DNA of 64,000 bases from Varroa destructor (taxonomy: Eukaryota > Arthropoda > Arachnida > Mesostigmata > Varroidae), in the NCBI RefSeq assembly GCF_002443255.2, contig NW_019211454.1, forward strand, positions 52,146,118 to 52,210,117, given 5' to 3'. Each line of letters begins with the position of its first letter. Position 1 is the stretch's first letter. The position numbers and the translations under genes were made by a program. A model generated the notes under the pieces. The model searched no databases, was not told the DNA's origin, and worked only from the letters and a program-made list of their open reading frames with translations. Shown piece after piece: positions 13,878 through 26,500 of the stretch.

Positions 13878-14365
13878 CTTCTTGTTGCCGTCTGAGATTA
13901 GGTCGCTATTGTTTTGAAAACAACAATCAGCAGTACCGTTCCTATTGTTTGTTATCAATAATCGAGGCTGAAACAAACTTTGATGATACGAAGTTTGCAG
14001 TTGTTGTTCTATCTTCATACCCCATCTGGTAAGTTAATATAGACAGCAGTAAAAACCTAACGATTGAATGAGGATTGCGCTATATACATTCAATAAATGT
14101 CTAAATATTCACATGAATACCATCGAAGTTAGATCATCATCATAACATAGTTAATAACGAGTGATGCAAGCCGCTCGTAAGCGTCAACTTCACTCGACTA
14201 TTCGATCTCCTTTCATTAGCGAAGTGTTCGAGTGAGGTCTCCGAATGAAAAAATAGTTTGTCTAATCTTCGCTTCGTTTGTTAGGTAATAGTATTTCGAG
14301 TAACAGTCTTGAATTAATCCCATTATTTTCTTAGAAGACAGGTGTTAACAGAAGTAAGAAGAAAA

Positions 14366-14542
14366 ATGCAATCTACTCTTCTGTTGCTTCGTAAGAACAT
14401 GCCTAGATGGTACTGGTGGATGATTCATTACGTCTTTTCATCGATGTACACAGCGTTCCTGCTTATATTCCGCTATCAAGAGCTGCCACGCACCGTTGGT
14501 GAAATTCGGTATCAACAATGGGATATTTTGAATTGCAAGCAA
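14366..14542 (+). CDS. ABCA exon 1: N-terminus and TM1
   Basis: Residues 1-59. A short cytoplasmic LLLLRKNMPRWYWW segment leads into TM1 and the start of the first extracellular loop. The donor is CAA|GTAAGA at a codon boundary. An acceptor-like TTTTCTTAG lies about 30 bases upstream of the ATG, so the true start could be in an earlier exon. Confidence 0.75.
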
Positions 14543-17500
14543 GTAAGATAGGCTACAGGTCGCATAGAAATTGTTCGTTTAAATTAAAGTTCTAACGCAT
14601 TTAGTGTGGATCGTAATAATGCATAGTTGTCACAGTGACTCCATTGCCTAGTGCTGAAAATGATATCATCGCCAACTAACAGTGAACGTCATAAGTCCAA
14701 TCGGACCTAGTTTCAACAATAGTACTTATTCTATTGGGTCTATAACACTGCAGACCTACAATTATTTAGGGTACAATCTAAATGTGCTTTGCAAAAACCC
14801 CACATACTTATAGCGTCAATGAAGGCATAGAGAAATTGAAGTACGAAACATCCGTTTTAGTGCATTTTCGGAGTAACTATAATTGAGTTGATACGGGGTG
14901 TTGCCACGCTGCCCTAAATGCTTTTATTTAAGATTATTATCAGACATTAATCATGAGGGAATTGAAGTTCGAGGTAGGAAGAACAAGGAATTAAAAGGGA
15001 TATTATTAGGCTTAAGCTGTTTGTATGATAGGTTTGTTGAAGAAGCCCCAAATAGCTTTAGGTAGACCCACTCCGGTTAGACTTCTAATATGGGCAAGTC
15101 CTTAATGCCAGCTTTGAAAATAGGCGATTCCGAGAACTTGGTCACATATCTTTCCGGTTACTATAAAAACTGATGCTAATCTAAAAAATTAGCGGTATAG
15201 GGCAGTGGTTACCAGCGAAAAGAGATAAAACGGTTCCATAAAAAAGTATTGATCGCTACCGTTAGAATATGAGCGCGGACAAACAGCTACTTCTGAAACG
15301 TTTTTGAGCAAGGGACAGCGTCCCAGGGCGAAAAGTCTGTTCAGTGGGGCTGCTTTACTATGTCTTCCAAATAACGGTAATAGTAACAGTGTAGGTGTTC
15401 TCAGATCGTTCTGCATACAGCACAAACCGGTGGCTAGCGGCTTCAATGCATGGCATTAGCGTAGTCTTTTTTCTCTGTTCAAGGCGAATTCTCAGTGCTC
15501 TACTTTTAATGCCGAATTCTTCGAAATGCCGAAAGAAATATGTCGTAGAGAACCAGTAACATCATTTACGCATTAAATGGGTTTTCAGACGCTGACCAGT
15601 GAGTACATGCCCCGCTTTAAAATAGTGGACGCCGATAACACAATGGGACCCCTTGATGAGTTCTTCGACTTTGAAAGAGTTGTTAAGCACAAACACGACT
15701 TTAACGATTTCATGGGTCTCTCTCAACTTGGTGTGCATGTTCTTAACAGAACGACATCGAATTACCAATACAACGAGCTACTTGCTATTTCCGGTAGTGT
15801 TCATCCATCGAAGTTTTCACCGCTTCGGCTCGAGCCAAAGTGAGTAACTTGCGGTTCGTCAACTTCGTACCGTTTGTCTCAGTCTTTGTATTTGTTATTG
15901 TGTATTTGACATCGTATGTACTGTCACAGTTTAGCCTTTACTGTAACCGGCACCTCAAAAGTCCGTTCAGCGTCAGAGAGGCTAAACAGGACCCGATTAT
16001 AGAAAGCATTGCGTTACGACAGACGCTTACGATGACTAGACACTCACAACGCGTCTTCTCTGTATCGACGCGCGAGATACATGTTTGTACATTGGTGGAT
16101 TCGAACCTGTGACCATCTAGACTTGGCACCGAAATACTACGGTGATGCATAGCTGAACCAGTATCAGGCGCCCGGTGGTGCGTCGTTTGGCGTTAGTTTC
16201 AGTTCCTGTTTCTCGTATAGCGCCGTAACCATCTAAAGCTAGCCATTTTACACTACTGAAGGGGTGCGCTACTGCGCCTCGAAAGCGATAAACACACTTC
16301 TATACCTGTTACTTGCTTTTTGCGAAAATGTATTCCATACCACTGCCGTGTGTACGCCTGACTTACGGAGTTAAGCGCATCGTAATTAGCCTTCTTTTTG
16401 TTATTATTTTGTTTCAGGTCATTCCTGCTCTTCGATCCTCAGGAGAGCTTTATTACCCAACACGAATTTCTTCGAAATGGATTTTTGTGTGTCGTGGGCA
16501 GGATGGTCGCGTACCAAAATCAGCTTCTAAATAAAATCAACATCACGATTACACCGATGCCGTTTGCTAACGATACGTTTGACAGCTTTTTTAAGGAAGT
16601 GCAAATAAGCCGAACATTGTCTCATCTTATACGACATGCACACCCTGTCGAACATTCACATTACTTTTTATTATCATAAAATCAACAAATTAAGTAAAAT
16701 TAGGTAAAAGTTTTTTTACCGGTTCTTCATTGCTCACTGTCAATTATACTTGTATTGATATAGCGTCACATATGTTGCAGCATGCGCGGAGGTGATACTA
16801 AATTGTAGTGAGGGTCATTTGACCTTCATTCAGATCTTTATTTCCTCTATTGTAACTTCGTTGTAACGGCTTGGTTTACTTTTTATGCCAAACGAACGTT
16901 TTATAATACTTCGAGTCGAACTTAATGTGTGTTTTAGCCCGTACGGCTTGAGGACTCGAGTGGGTTAAACGAACATATGGTAATGTGCTATTCACCGAGA
17001 AAAATATTGGATCTCCGGGAAAGCTGAAGGGCTCGTAGGGGGTGGAAAGACGACAAACATTTATCGTAATTTCGCTTCATAAAAAATACATTTACTCTGT
17101 TAGTTCAATATGTTCATTAGCATGGAGCCACTTACAGTCTTCAGTTCCAAAGGAAAGGACCCACTGTACAGGCGTACCTAACTAATAATCTCAAGTTTGT
17201 TTTTCGCGTATAATGCTTTTCCTGCTGCAGGCGGAAATTTGGTGCATCCCGCTTGCAATAACAGCGCTCTTCCTTTCAATATTGTTATCACTCACTACGG
17301 CGCTAAATAACGATGAACGAAATCGTGTATATATTATGCTTCAAGTGGTGGACTATAACCGGTTAGCAAACACGATGACGCACCTCGCCGTACACACCGT
17401 TCAGGTAATGCAGTCTGTTTTCTATTTTCTAAAATTATTTATTATTATTACTATTATATTTTTATATAATGTATTATTATTCGAAAATTTTTTATTTTCG

Positions 17501-20500
17501 AAGGCTTTTTTAGCCTATGAGCCTATGAGCTCAATGGAAGCACGTGTCCCTCCTGGGACTGGAATTAACAGCTTTGGGCTTCAAGAAAATAAGCAGTCTG
17601 AGCCACGATTAGAAACTAGCATAAATATAATATATCGCAACTTGCGCGTATGGCGTTTACGGACGTTTAACACAGTTGGATCCTTGAGGGGTTCGTACAT
17701 GAGCCCCTTCAATTTCTGTTTAGGTTCTGTGTACTTCCCTATACCATGCTAAAGTGCTCTCGTTCTCTTCGGTAAGTTCGTTGTATACTCACTGAGCCGT
17801 GAACGCGCCGGCACTTCGAGTTTGGGCTTGAAAGAATGTGTGTTCTGGGCAAAAAATAAATGTATATTCGACATCCACGCTATTTCGTTCTTTTGCATTT
17901 TGCACCCATCAGCTCTTCGGAAAAATTGGACCGAAGAATTGCCAGTTCCCGAATTATTGTAAAATTCAATTAGTAACTGAACATGGGTCACAGTACCTCA
18001 TTGGCTCGAGATCTTCAACGTTAGATCTAGCGGGTTCTTAGGGTCCCGTAGAAGCAGTAAAATAATTTAATGAAATTGATATTATAAGTCCGATTAAGTA
18101 TATGTTTATTGGTTAGTAAATTCAAGGAACGTTAATGGACCGAGGCAGAGCCTTCAAGTAGACGGCTCAAAACGTGCTATAACTGTCTCAAATACTAAGA
18201 AACTTAATAAAACCACTAAGACTATTCTTTTACTTTCACGGTACGGAGGATTCGGTTAGACTAAGATATAAAAGACCATCAGTTCAACCGTGTGAAACGT
18301 CTCAGCGTTACGCATTTGAAATTTAAGTTGGTTAGCTATAAGGAACTAAGTCTCTTACTGCTGTGCATTCGGTTTATATTTGAGCGAAAATAGAGCTACT
18401 TGGGTACTTCTGGTAGTCCAGTATCCTTAATCTGGATTCGTAGGGTCTATGATTCGAAAAGGGGACGGCAAAAGTAAAAAAGAAGTATCCTTCCACGCAA
18501 GTACGAAAGAAACCTATGTCATTTGGCCTACAGCGAAGTGTCAACCTGCACGGAGGGTAAAAATAACATTTTCTTAGCATAATACAAAACAGTGGACTCT
18601 GCAATATCGTGGCGAAAAATGCACCAGCCCAGATTAAATCGCCGCTTCAATTGAAGATTGCACTCTTTTACTATCTTGCTACGGATTATTAAAAGTTTGG
18701 GAAAACTTCTTTACCTAGCTCATCATTAAATATTTTTTTCAAATTACTCTTTTGAATCTTTTGAGATAACGAGGATACTCTAAAGTTACAACGGGGTAAG
18801 TAATTATGATAGTAGATTTGCAAATAATAGAATTATGTATGTATCAATTCGTCATGCACACACAGTATGTCAACAGATGGTGATAATTACTGAAAAGTCA
18901 TAACCATCATGTTGAAGTTCATCAGAAATCCAGTGTAGGCCACATGTGATCGTTTATATATTGGTACGCTAACCTTCTCGTTTTTTTCTTTGCTCTCAGA
19001 TATGGATTTTTGTAACTCTTATGTGTCTGGGAATGTTGCTTGGGGCGAGCGTGGTACATACAATGTCGGACTACCCATCTAGGTTCTATGAGCGCATCTT
19101 TTTCTTATGGTGTATGGCCGGTATCTACGGGACCGCCTTGGCCGCTTTATGCACCTTCTTCACGGTAGCGTTCTGTACGTGTTATTCAAGTTTCTTTTTC
19201 AATGCACGTAATGGCCGAAATATAATGCCAGGGGCTTGTCAGTTATATGTTAACAAATGGATGCACTTACCTTTTTATTTCTGACCAGATCCTAGAGGCG
19301 GTTCTTGGATTGCAGTTGCTCTGGCGGTGATGCCTCTCTGGGCCGCAGTCATTGGCGAAAGAACATTTGGATGCTACCGCTTTTGGTACTGGTTCTTCCC
19401 CTTGTTGAACCCATTTCTGGCGTTCCATATGTGTTTAGTCGACCCACAAGCAACTTTTAGAGGTCAGTTGAACGATTTTTTGTGACTGCTAAAAATCACT
19501 ACTGTAGAAATGTTTAAATCAGACCTGGCAATGTCAGCAGGCTACGCAATCTTCAACCTGTATCCGTGCATAGAATGTGATGTGTGGTGATTCCAAAAGG
19601 CGTCATGATAGAAAAAGAGACCGATTCAGAGCGTGACTTGATACCTCAAATAAACTTTCCTGCGAAAATATTTTTGTCGGCAGGTGAACACTCTGATCAA
19701 GACTGAATGACATTCAGCGTACCCTCAGTTTAGATGCGATAAGCACTGACACGTACAAAAATGCATATAAGTGCGTATTGATAAAAACATATATCGTGAT
19801 TAAAAAAACTAATATGGTCACCCAAGATAAAATGAAAATAGAGTCGCTCTTTGACGGCTGATAGTAATGTCTTGTGATAGAATATCATGACAACGAATAT
19901 ACCTGATGATTCACGAGGTAGTGGAGTTTATCAAACCCTCAAGAGTGCGGGAATAAAGTTTTCTGTTGGATTATCTATTGCAGTCTGTTTTTTATCTACT
20001 TGACCCCCTTAAACAGCTATTAAGTGCATTAGTAATACTAGAATAGGCCATTTATGTAATTAAAACGTCATAGAACGTTTTGATCGTTTCGGTAATACCG
20101 TAAATGACGACTTGTATGTAAGCTCTAGACATTGGCCGTTCTATTTATAAAGGTTTAGGTGGTCAGACTGACTGCTACACGCGAATGGTTTTGGATACTC
20201 ATCTACTGGTTGGCGAAATCGTGGAACCTGGTTTCGTCTATTTAATATTCCACTTGTTGGTCAGCATTGCCGCGGTAACCTGGGTCGAAACTTATCATAT
20301 GAGTATCGATTCCTCTTTTGAGACTACCGGACTGCCACATCAGCGCCTGATATGCTGTACTACGATTTTACCCTCGAAGTGGGGAATTTTCTCGCGACTG
20401 TGGTCCAGCAAGACCGATGCATCAGATGAAGCCTTCGGTCAGACCGGACGATGTCGCCCCCTTGAAGGCATTCTCCGTGCAGTCGAGTCAGACCGTAAGC

Positions 20501-23500
20501 ATTGTTATACCAAATATATTGGTACTAATAGACGATAATAAAGTTTCAATAGTTTAGAATGAATTCCTTATTTTAGTTGGTGAGATGACCAAAGCAACTT
20601 GATAAAGTGTTTTTTATTTTGCATTCTATGATTTGTTGGAAAACTCTCTATGCATTGGTTTTAACGTGCAGTGCAGATGTACGTTAGGGTACCATATAAG
20701 GCGCGAGAAACAGAGCAACACTGACACTTTTACAAACCCCTTTGTTGTATTAACGGTTGAAATGTGTACAGCGTTAACTCAGTCAACGAATAGTATTTGG
20801 ACCTCATATCGAGAGACAGATTACTGATTCGAGCTCCCACCTGTCTAAACACATTTTGTATAGGTAAACATTTTTGAAGAAAGAAATTTTTTTGTGAAAG
20901 GGTGTTTTTGTCTCATTATCAAAAACTTAATATCTGATACCTATCTTACCGTTATTTACAAGCTGATTTTTGCTGAGACGCGTGACTGTTGGTACATTCG
21001 CTTTGTCCGCTATTGTCTTCCATGAACAAACCGCGGACATGAAATTTTAAGGCGAGCTTCTAATTAAATACATGTGTTCTATCTGCAAGTGTCTCAGCAC
21101 ATCGCTTTAACATGGCACTAATTATCCTTTTTATATACCGTTCAGATCATGAGCTGGTAGCCAGCATCAAAGAAGTATCTGTTAACTGGAAGGGTGAAAA
21201 TATCATGGACAAGTTTACAATGAAGTTTCCAGTGGATTTTGTGACAGCGCTCGTATCGCAATCTCCAATGTTTTTCGCTGTATTCATCGGTGTTTTGACT
21301 GGTACTATACGGACGTACACTGGACAAATATCTTCTCATGGTAGGTACACGATGGAACAACGTGCTTCAGTAAGCATTTGTCAAATAGGACGTTTCGAAT
21401 GCGGCTTACAGCGATGCACAGTGACGGTAGCCTTCAATGCCATGTGATCTGTATACCGCATCAGTAATCTATACCGGTGTATCTATACCGTAAAACATGA
21501 TCTATAACAGACTGTCTGAGATACGGCGACACTTCAAGGAATAGTAGAACTCTGAAAGGCAAATCCTACTGCGTAGACAGCTACCGACCAGAACGTTTGT
21601 AACCTTTACAACACAACTGAATGTATCATAGATTGAGCTAATTGTAAATAGTTGATCGGATAGGTGGAACCGATCCGGTTCAGCTAGGATCAACCGAACG
21701 AGATAAGTGGAGGGATGCCTCCGACATTAGGCTGGTGGAATGAGTCGAATTAGATGAAACGACAGCAACCCAAATTGGGCCGGTCTAGTCTTTAAGAACA
21801 ACAGTAAATTAAGATGTTTTTTCCTTCTCAAGGCGGGCAAAAGTGGAAATATATTGGGACGCTGTTGCAAAGCATACTGTATATGCTAAAATAAACGGAA
21901 AAAGGCCCGCTTCTTAGAAAGATTGGTGATCTTGTTAAGAGAAGATAATGCTAGGTAATAATTTAATAACCAGGACGAAGAAGAACCACAATTTGTTTAT
22001 AATGGAGCTTCTAACCATTGCTCTCCATAACGTACTTGCGTTGACGAACGAAATGGTATGACAGCAGCTAACTTCCAGTATGGTTTTTGGAAGGTGGTGA
22101 AACGCAGGATCGTAAGGAAGAATAGTTTTTTTCCAGCTATCTTTAATTAAGCTGAGATTCAATAAAATGCGAAAGCCCTATTTTCGGAAATTTCTTCGGT
22201 GAAAGTTGGTAAACCTTCCTGCCAAATTTCAGATACATATGGGTTTCATATACCCCAAGGGTGCCAGAAAGATACATTCTCGTTGTAACGAATTTAGCCC
22301 CCTTATAAGCTCGTTATATGGTTTCAGATCTTTCTGCATGCTGTGAATACAGAAGTAGCACAATACTTTTCATACTTCAGCAATGGATTAACACATAAGC
22401 TGTGGGTGCCTGCCTATATTCTAGTCATTATTTTGACATACATATGACGGCTATGGCGATGAAGGCAAGTTAGAAAGACTATTCTAACTAAATTAGTAGC
22501 ATATTCGTCGAGGCAGAATTTCTCACATAACAACTACACTGTACTAATAAATCGACTAATGGCTTATTTTAGTTAACCGCTCTTAAGTTAAAAAATGAAA
22601 CTACAAGTTACAAATGATCTTCCAGACGTGGTAAAGCCTCGGCTAAAGGCCCAAAGTTCTTGCTTAAAAATAGGTAAGTTACTACTCCGACACCAATAGA
22701 GCCAGTGGAATTTCCTCTGTATAAGGTAATCATTTTTTAAAACGGTCGAAAGCTTTGGGTGTAATTTAAAAGAACATTATAGTTTTGGCCAGTTAAGTAG
22801 CCTGCTGTAATCACCCCAAACGAAGTCAACCACAGCATCTGACTAATGTCGGCACGTGTTCCCGAAAATATAGGTATTTCAGGGAAGGCCTTCAAATTTG
22901 CAAGAGAACTCACGTAATGCTCATCGAGACTCATAGAGCAGACAGAGCTGCGTATAGAATGAGAATTGTCTAAAAATCTGCGTATGAAATCATACGCCAA
23001 TGATGTAGCTATGTGAATCGTTCTCTTACAGAAAAACTGTTCGGCAAGCTAAGTATATCCGACGACTCATTATATGAGGCCCTTTTACCTACAGGTGAGC
23101 ACCACGGGCCTTCAGTAACTTCTACATCTCACACAAAGGACCTACACTATAACACATTAAAGGGACATATCTCAGTGTGTACAGCCGATCCAATACTTTT
23201 CAACAACCTCACAGTGCTCGACAACTTCCGCATATTGAACAAACTGTTGACGTATGGTGAGTGCCTACAGTTTCGTTTCAGGAAGCCTGGGACATTTTTT
23301 GGCCAAATCGGTCTCAGGACCACGTATTATCACACATGTCTTGTGCTGGCTGGCTGACTAAGATAAGTTTGATACGCTTAACTGAAACCGAGTGAAAACA
23401 TTTTTCGGATAGTTCGAACGCCGAACGACAGTTAACAGTCTATTGTATGCCGATATCTGGCCACAACCAACAATAAATATTATTACATTTTGTTTTTTCT

Positions 23501-26500
23501 ATAATATACCGTATATATAATAATAATAATAATAAATATCTAATAACCTCGGCGCAATTCCACCGTAATGCCATATTGGACGTGATGTGGAGGGTGTAGT
23601 CCAGGTTATTTTTATTCAAGTTTATTGAAATTTTATGTTACACTTCTATTGATTACGTACGGATTACTCTGGGTCGCTTGCCAAATCTGTCTAAATTTAT
23701 CTCGCGATGCATAATTTTGTCGTACAAATATTACCTATCTATTCATTGTAGGGTTGATGTAATAGCGATGTGACTTATTGTTTCAAGAAAAAAAATACGT
23801 AAACAAATTTTGTTTTTCGTCAATACGGATACATTTTCTCAGTTGTTCCATCAGCCTAAAGGAAACCTCGGACCTGACGCACCCGCGATTCGTCACTAGT
23901 CGCACGTTTTATGCTAATTATATTAGGCTAAGCTGTGGAGGAGATGGGTCTAAAAAAAAAGTTCAAAAACACATAAAAGTCTGTTATGTTTGATGAAAAT
24001 GACACATAGCACGTATTTAGCAATTAAGTAGTTTATGACCCCTTTGAAGTCCGGTCTCTTATGCAACTAGCTTGTAACTAATCATCTTTGGCGTGCTGTT
24101 TGCCCCTTTAGCGGAGCTGGACCTTCATTCTCAAGAGTTGATGGCTCGACTAAATGTCCTCCATCTGATTGGTTGTAAAGTGAGAAAATTAACAACCGGA
24201 CAAAAAAAATTAATCGCCATGATTATCGCACTCTCAAGCGCTTCGCTCGTGACAATTCTCGAGGAGCCCCTGCAAGGACTTCATCAAGAGGACATACCAT
24301 TGGTTCGTCGCTTATTGGTACTATATAGGTTTTCGCTTGTAGGTGTTCCCAAATGTATAATAGCTACTACTGAAGATCCAAAATTGTCCCTCTACATGCA
24401 AAAACAAGGTAAGTATGAAAATGTTCAAATCCATCCTTTCTATTGCATCGATATAGTGTATGGCCATGGGTGAGAATCATCATTATTTACATTCTAATTT
24501 CTGTGACGAAATAGTCTAGCTAGTTAATAGGATAGAAATAGCCTATTATACATACATATAAATACCAAAAATAAAATAAAAGATAGACATTAAATAGAAA
24601 GGTACATAATTGTCTATTCGACTGGTACGTGCACTGAACATATTTCAATCGTCGCATCGTTAGGTGTTGCAGTTAATACATATCGGCAAAAGGCAACGCA
24701 GCGTTGTGGTTCTTACGGCTAGCCCAAAAGTAGCGGAATTGCTGGGCCAACGGATTGGCATTGAGTTTCAAGGCGAGCTGGCACTGGATGGATCACCATC
24801 CTTCCTTCGGAACAAGTTCCGTTAGTAAACAGCTTTATCGAAGTTTGATTTCGTCTAACATATACAGCTGCAAACCAGGCATAGTTTGGGAACATCTCTG
24901 AGAAGCAATTCGACCTTTGGAGCATCGGTACTGAGAATACGGTCACGATTCGGCCTAACACTTTTTACCAACGGCGGTGCCCGGATTGTCGATTAGAGAT
25001 CGCTATCTAATCTTACGCATTCATAGGTGATTTTGTGCCAGATACAAATGGCTGTAGACCTTATTGTTGTTTCGGCAATTTGTGTGTGTTCTTTCAGATT
25101 TTGATTATAGTCTTTGTATATCGAAAGAGCGCTATTGTCGCATGGGACAAATATATGATGCCCTGGAAGAGCTAACAGGTAGCCTGTTGACGGCGTTTGA
25201 TGACTTTGTTAGCGCTAAGTTCCTATTTCATTTGACGCACCACGACAAACTTAACGTACTGGAGAAGATTTCAGAGCGACTAGATCAACAAAAAAACGAA
25301 CTCAAGATTGCGGGGTTCAGCCTTGCAGAGACAACTATAGAGGACATGCTCTTTCTTCTTAATCATGTGCGTAACCATTGTTGCTATTATTATTATTATT
25401 ATTATCCGAACTAGAATTGAGGTTTTATTTTACACGTATCAACTCGTATGTCGTCCTGAAAATAATAAGGAGAGACGATAATTTACTTGGAGTATTCTCA
25501 AAGCTGTATTATCTGTAATTAGAAATTTCTTGCTACTGTTGTATTTTGTCGTATCTGTACTGAGAGAGCCTATTGATTGCCCTACCGGCTGTCGTCGAGG
25601 CGATGGCAAACTTCCGTCTTCTCTGATCTATCAGCATCAACGTGCAATACCGTACGAAACAGCGCTTTCGTATTATTCGTAGAAGAATCGTCATCACTGC
25701 TTTTCGAAGGTAGCAAATCGTTGTTATTTTTACCTGACTTGTGTAGCCGGAGGGCTTGCGTGGTGCTGATATCGAGGGAGCCGGAACGACGAAGGCCGAT
25801 GTACGAAATTGGCTTCGTATGCACACTGCGACGAAAGTCAAGCGATTGCGGTATCAGAAATTTCTCGTTGCACTGTCTTCTGTCATCTGTAAGTCAGATA
25901 AGTCATTCCAGATGATGCATGCGAACACTGTGGAGTATAATATCGAGGTTTTATCAGCTTTTTTTGACTACGTTATTGCTTAATATTGTATATTGTTGAA
26001 CCCGTTCTCTGACAGAGAAGAGGTTCCTCAGCGTTCATTGCGCCCAGCCGCGCTGTAAGAAATTTCCAGCGTACGTATATTTGATCATTTACTAGAAATT
26101 TGTGTTCGAATAGACAAAAACGCATGAAGATATTTGTCTTTATCGTTGCAGTACATTCGGGAATTAATATTTCGCGACTACCTCTAGCCCGATATATAGT
26201 CGCCTGTCTCGTCGTGATAACGCTGACCTACTTCCTTGTGCACAGCGGATATGTCCTGATGTACCTCGACTATAGCGACGAGATTAATCCTTTTATGAAT
26301 TACTGCGTCCGAGGGGATGCCGATCTGTTAAAGATGATAGAACCATATTTTAAAGGCTTAAATAGATATCGCTGGGAAAGAGGCGACAGCTACAAGACTT
26401 TACGGAGCAAGTATGAATTTTGTTTGGACGCCAAAAAAGACCCGAAAAATCTGTCGGATGTAATTGAGATTTCTGTTCATCCAAATAATGAGGATATTCT

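Larger units (their letters stand above)
1..14365. other. Left intergenic region, no supported gene
   Basis: About 14 kb of AT-rich DNA. Open frames are short, overlap on both strands and match no family I recognise. It holds a stem-loop at 1603-1652, a TA run at 1141-1155, a 77-bp tandem duplication at 4631-4784, an imperfect 84-bp-period duplication at 5029-5186, pentanucleotide arrays at 11607-11633, 11796-11848 and 13848-13877, and a perfect hairpin at 12861-12902. One exon-like open segment at 12727-12832 has plausible splice borders but no recognisable homology. The promoter and 5' UTR of the ABCA gene probably lie in the last part of this region, but I see no defining motif. Confidence 0.6.

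Noticed and set aside
16088..16110. GGATTCGAACC, resembling the reverse of a tRNA T-loop.
   Set aside because: The flanking bases do not form a T stem and no acceptor, D or anticodon stems are found at the right spacing.
25577..25746. Open frames just before ABCA exon 13, possibly a longer linker exon.
   Set aside because: A TAG at 25744 sits in the exon 13 frame and coincides with a good acceptor; no phase-0 exon with clean borders was found in this stretch.
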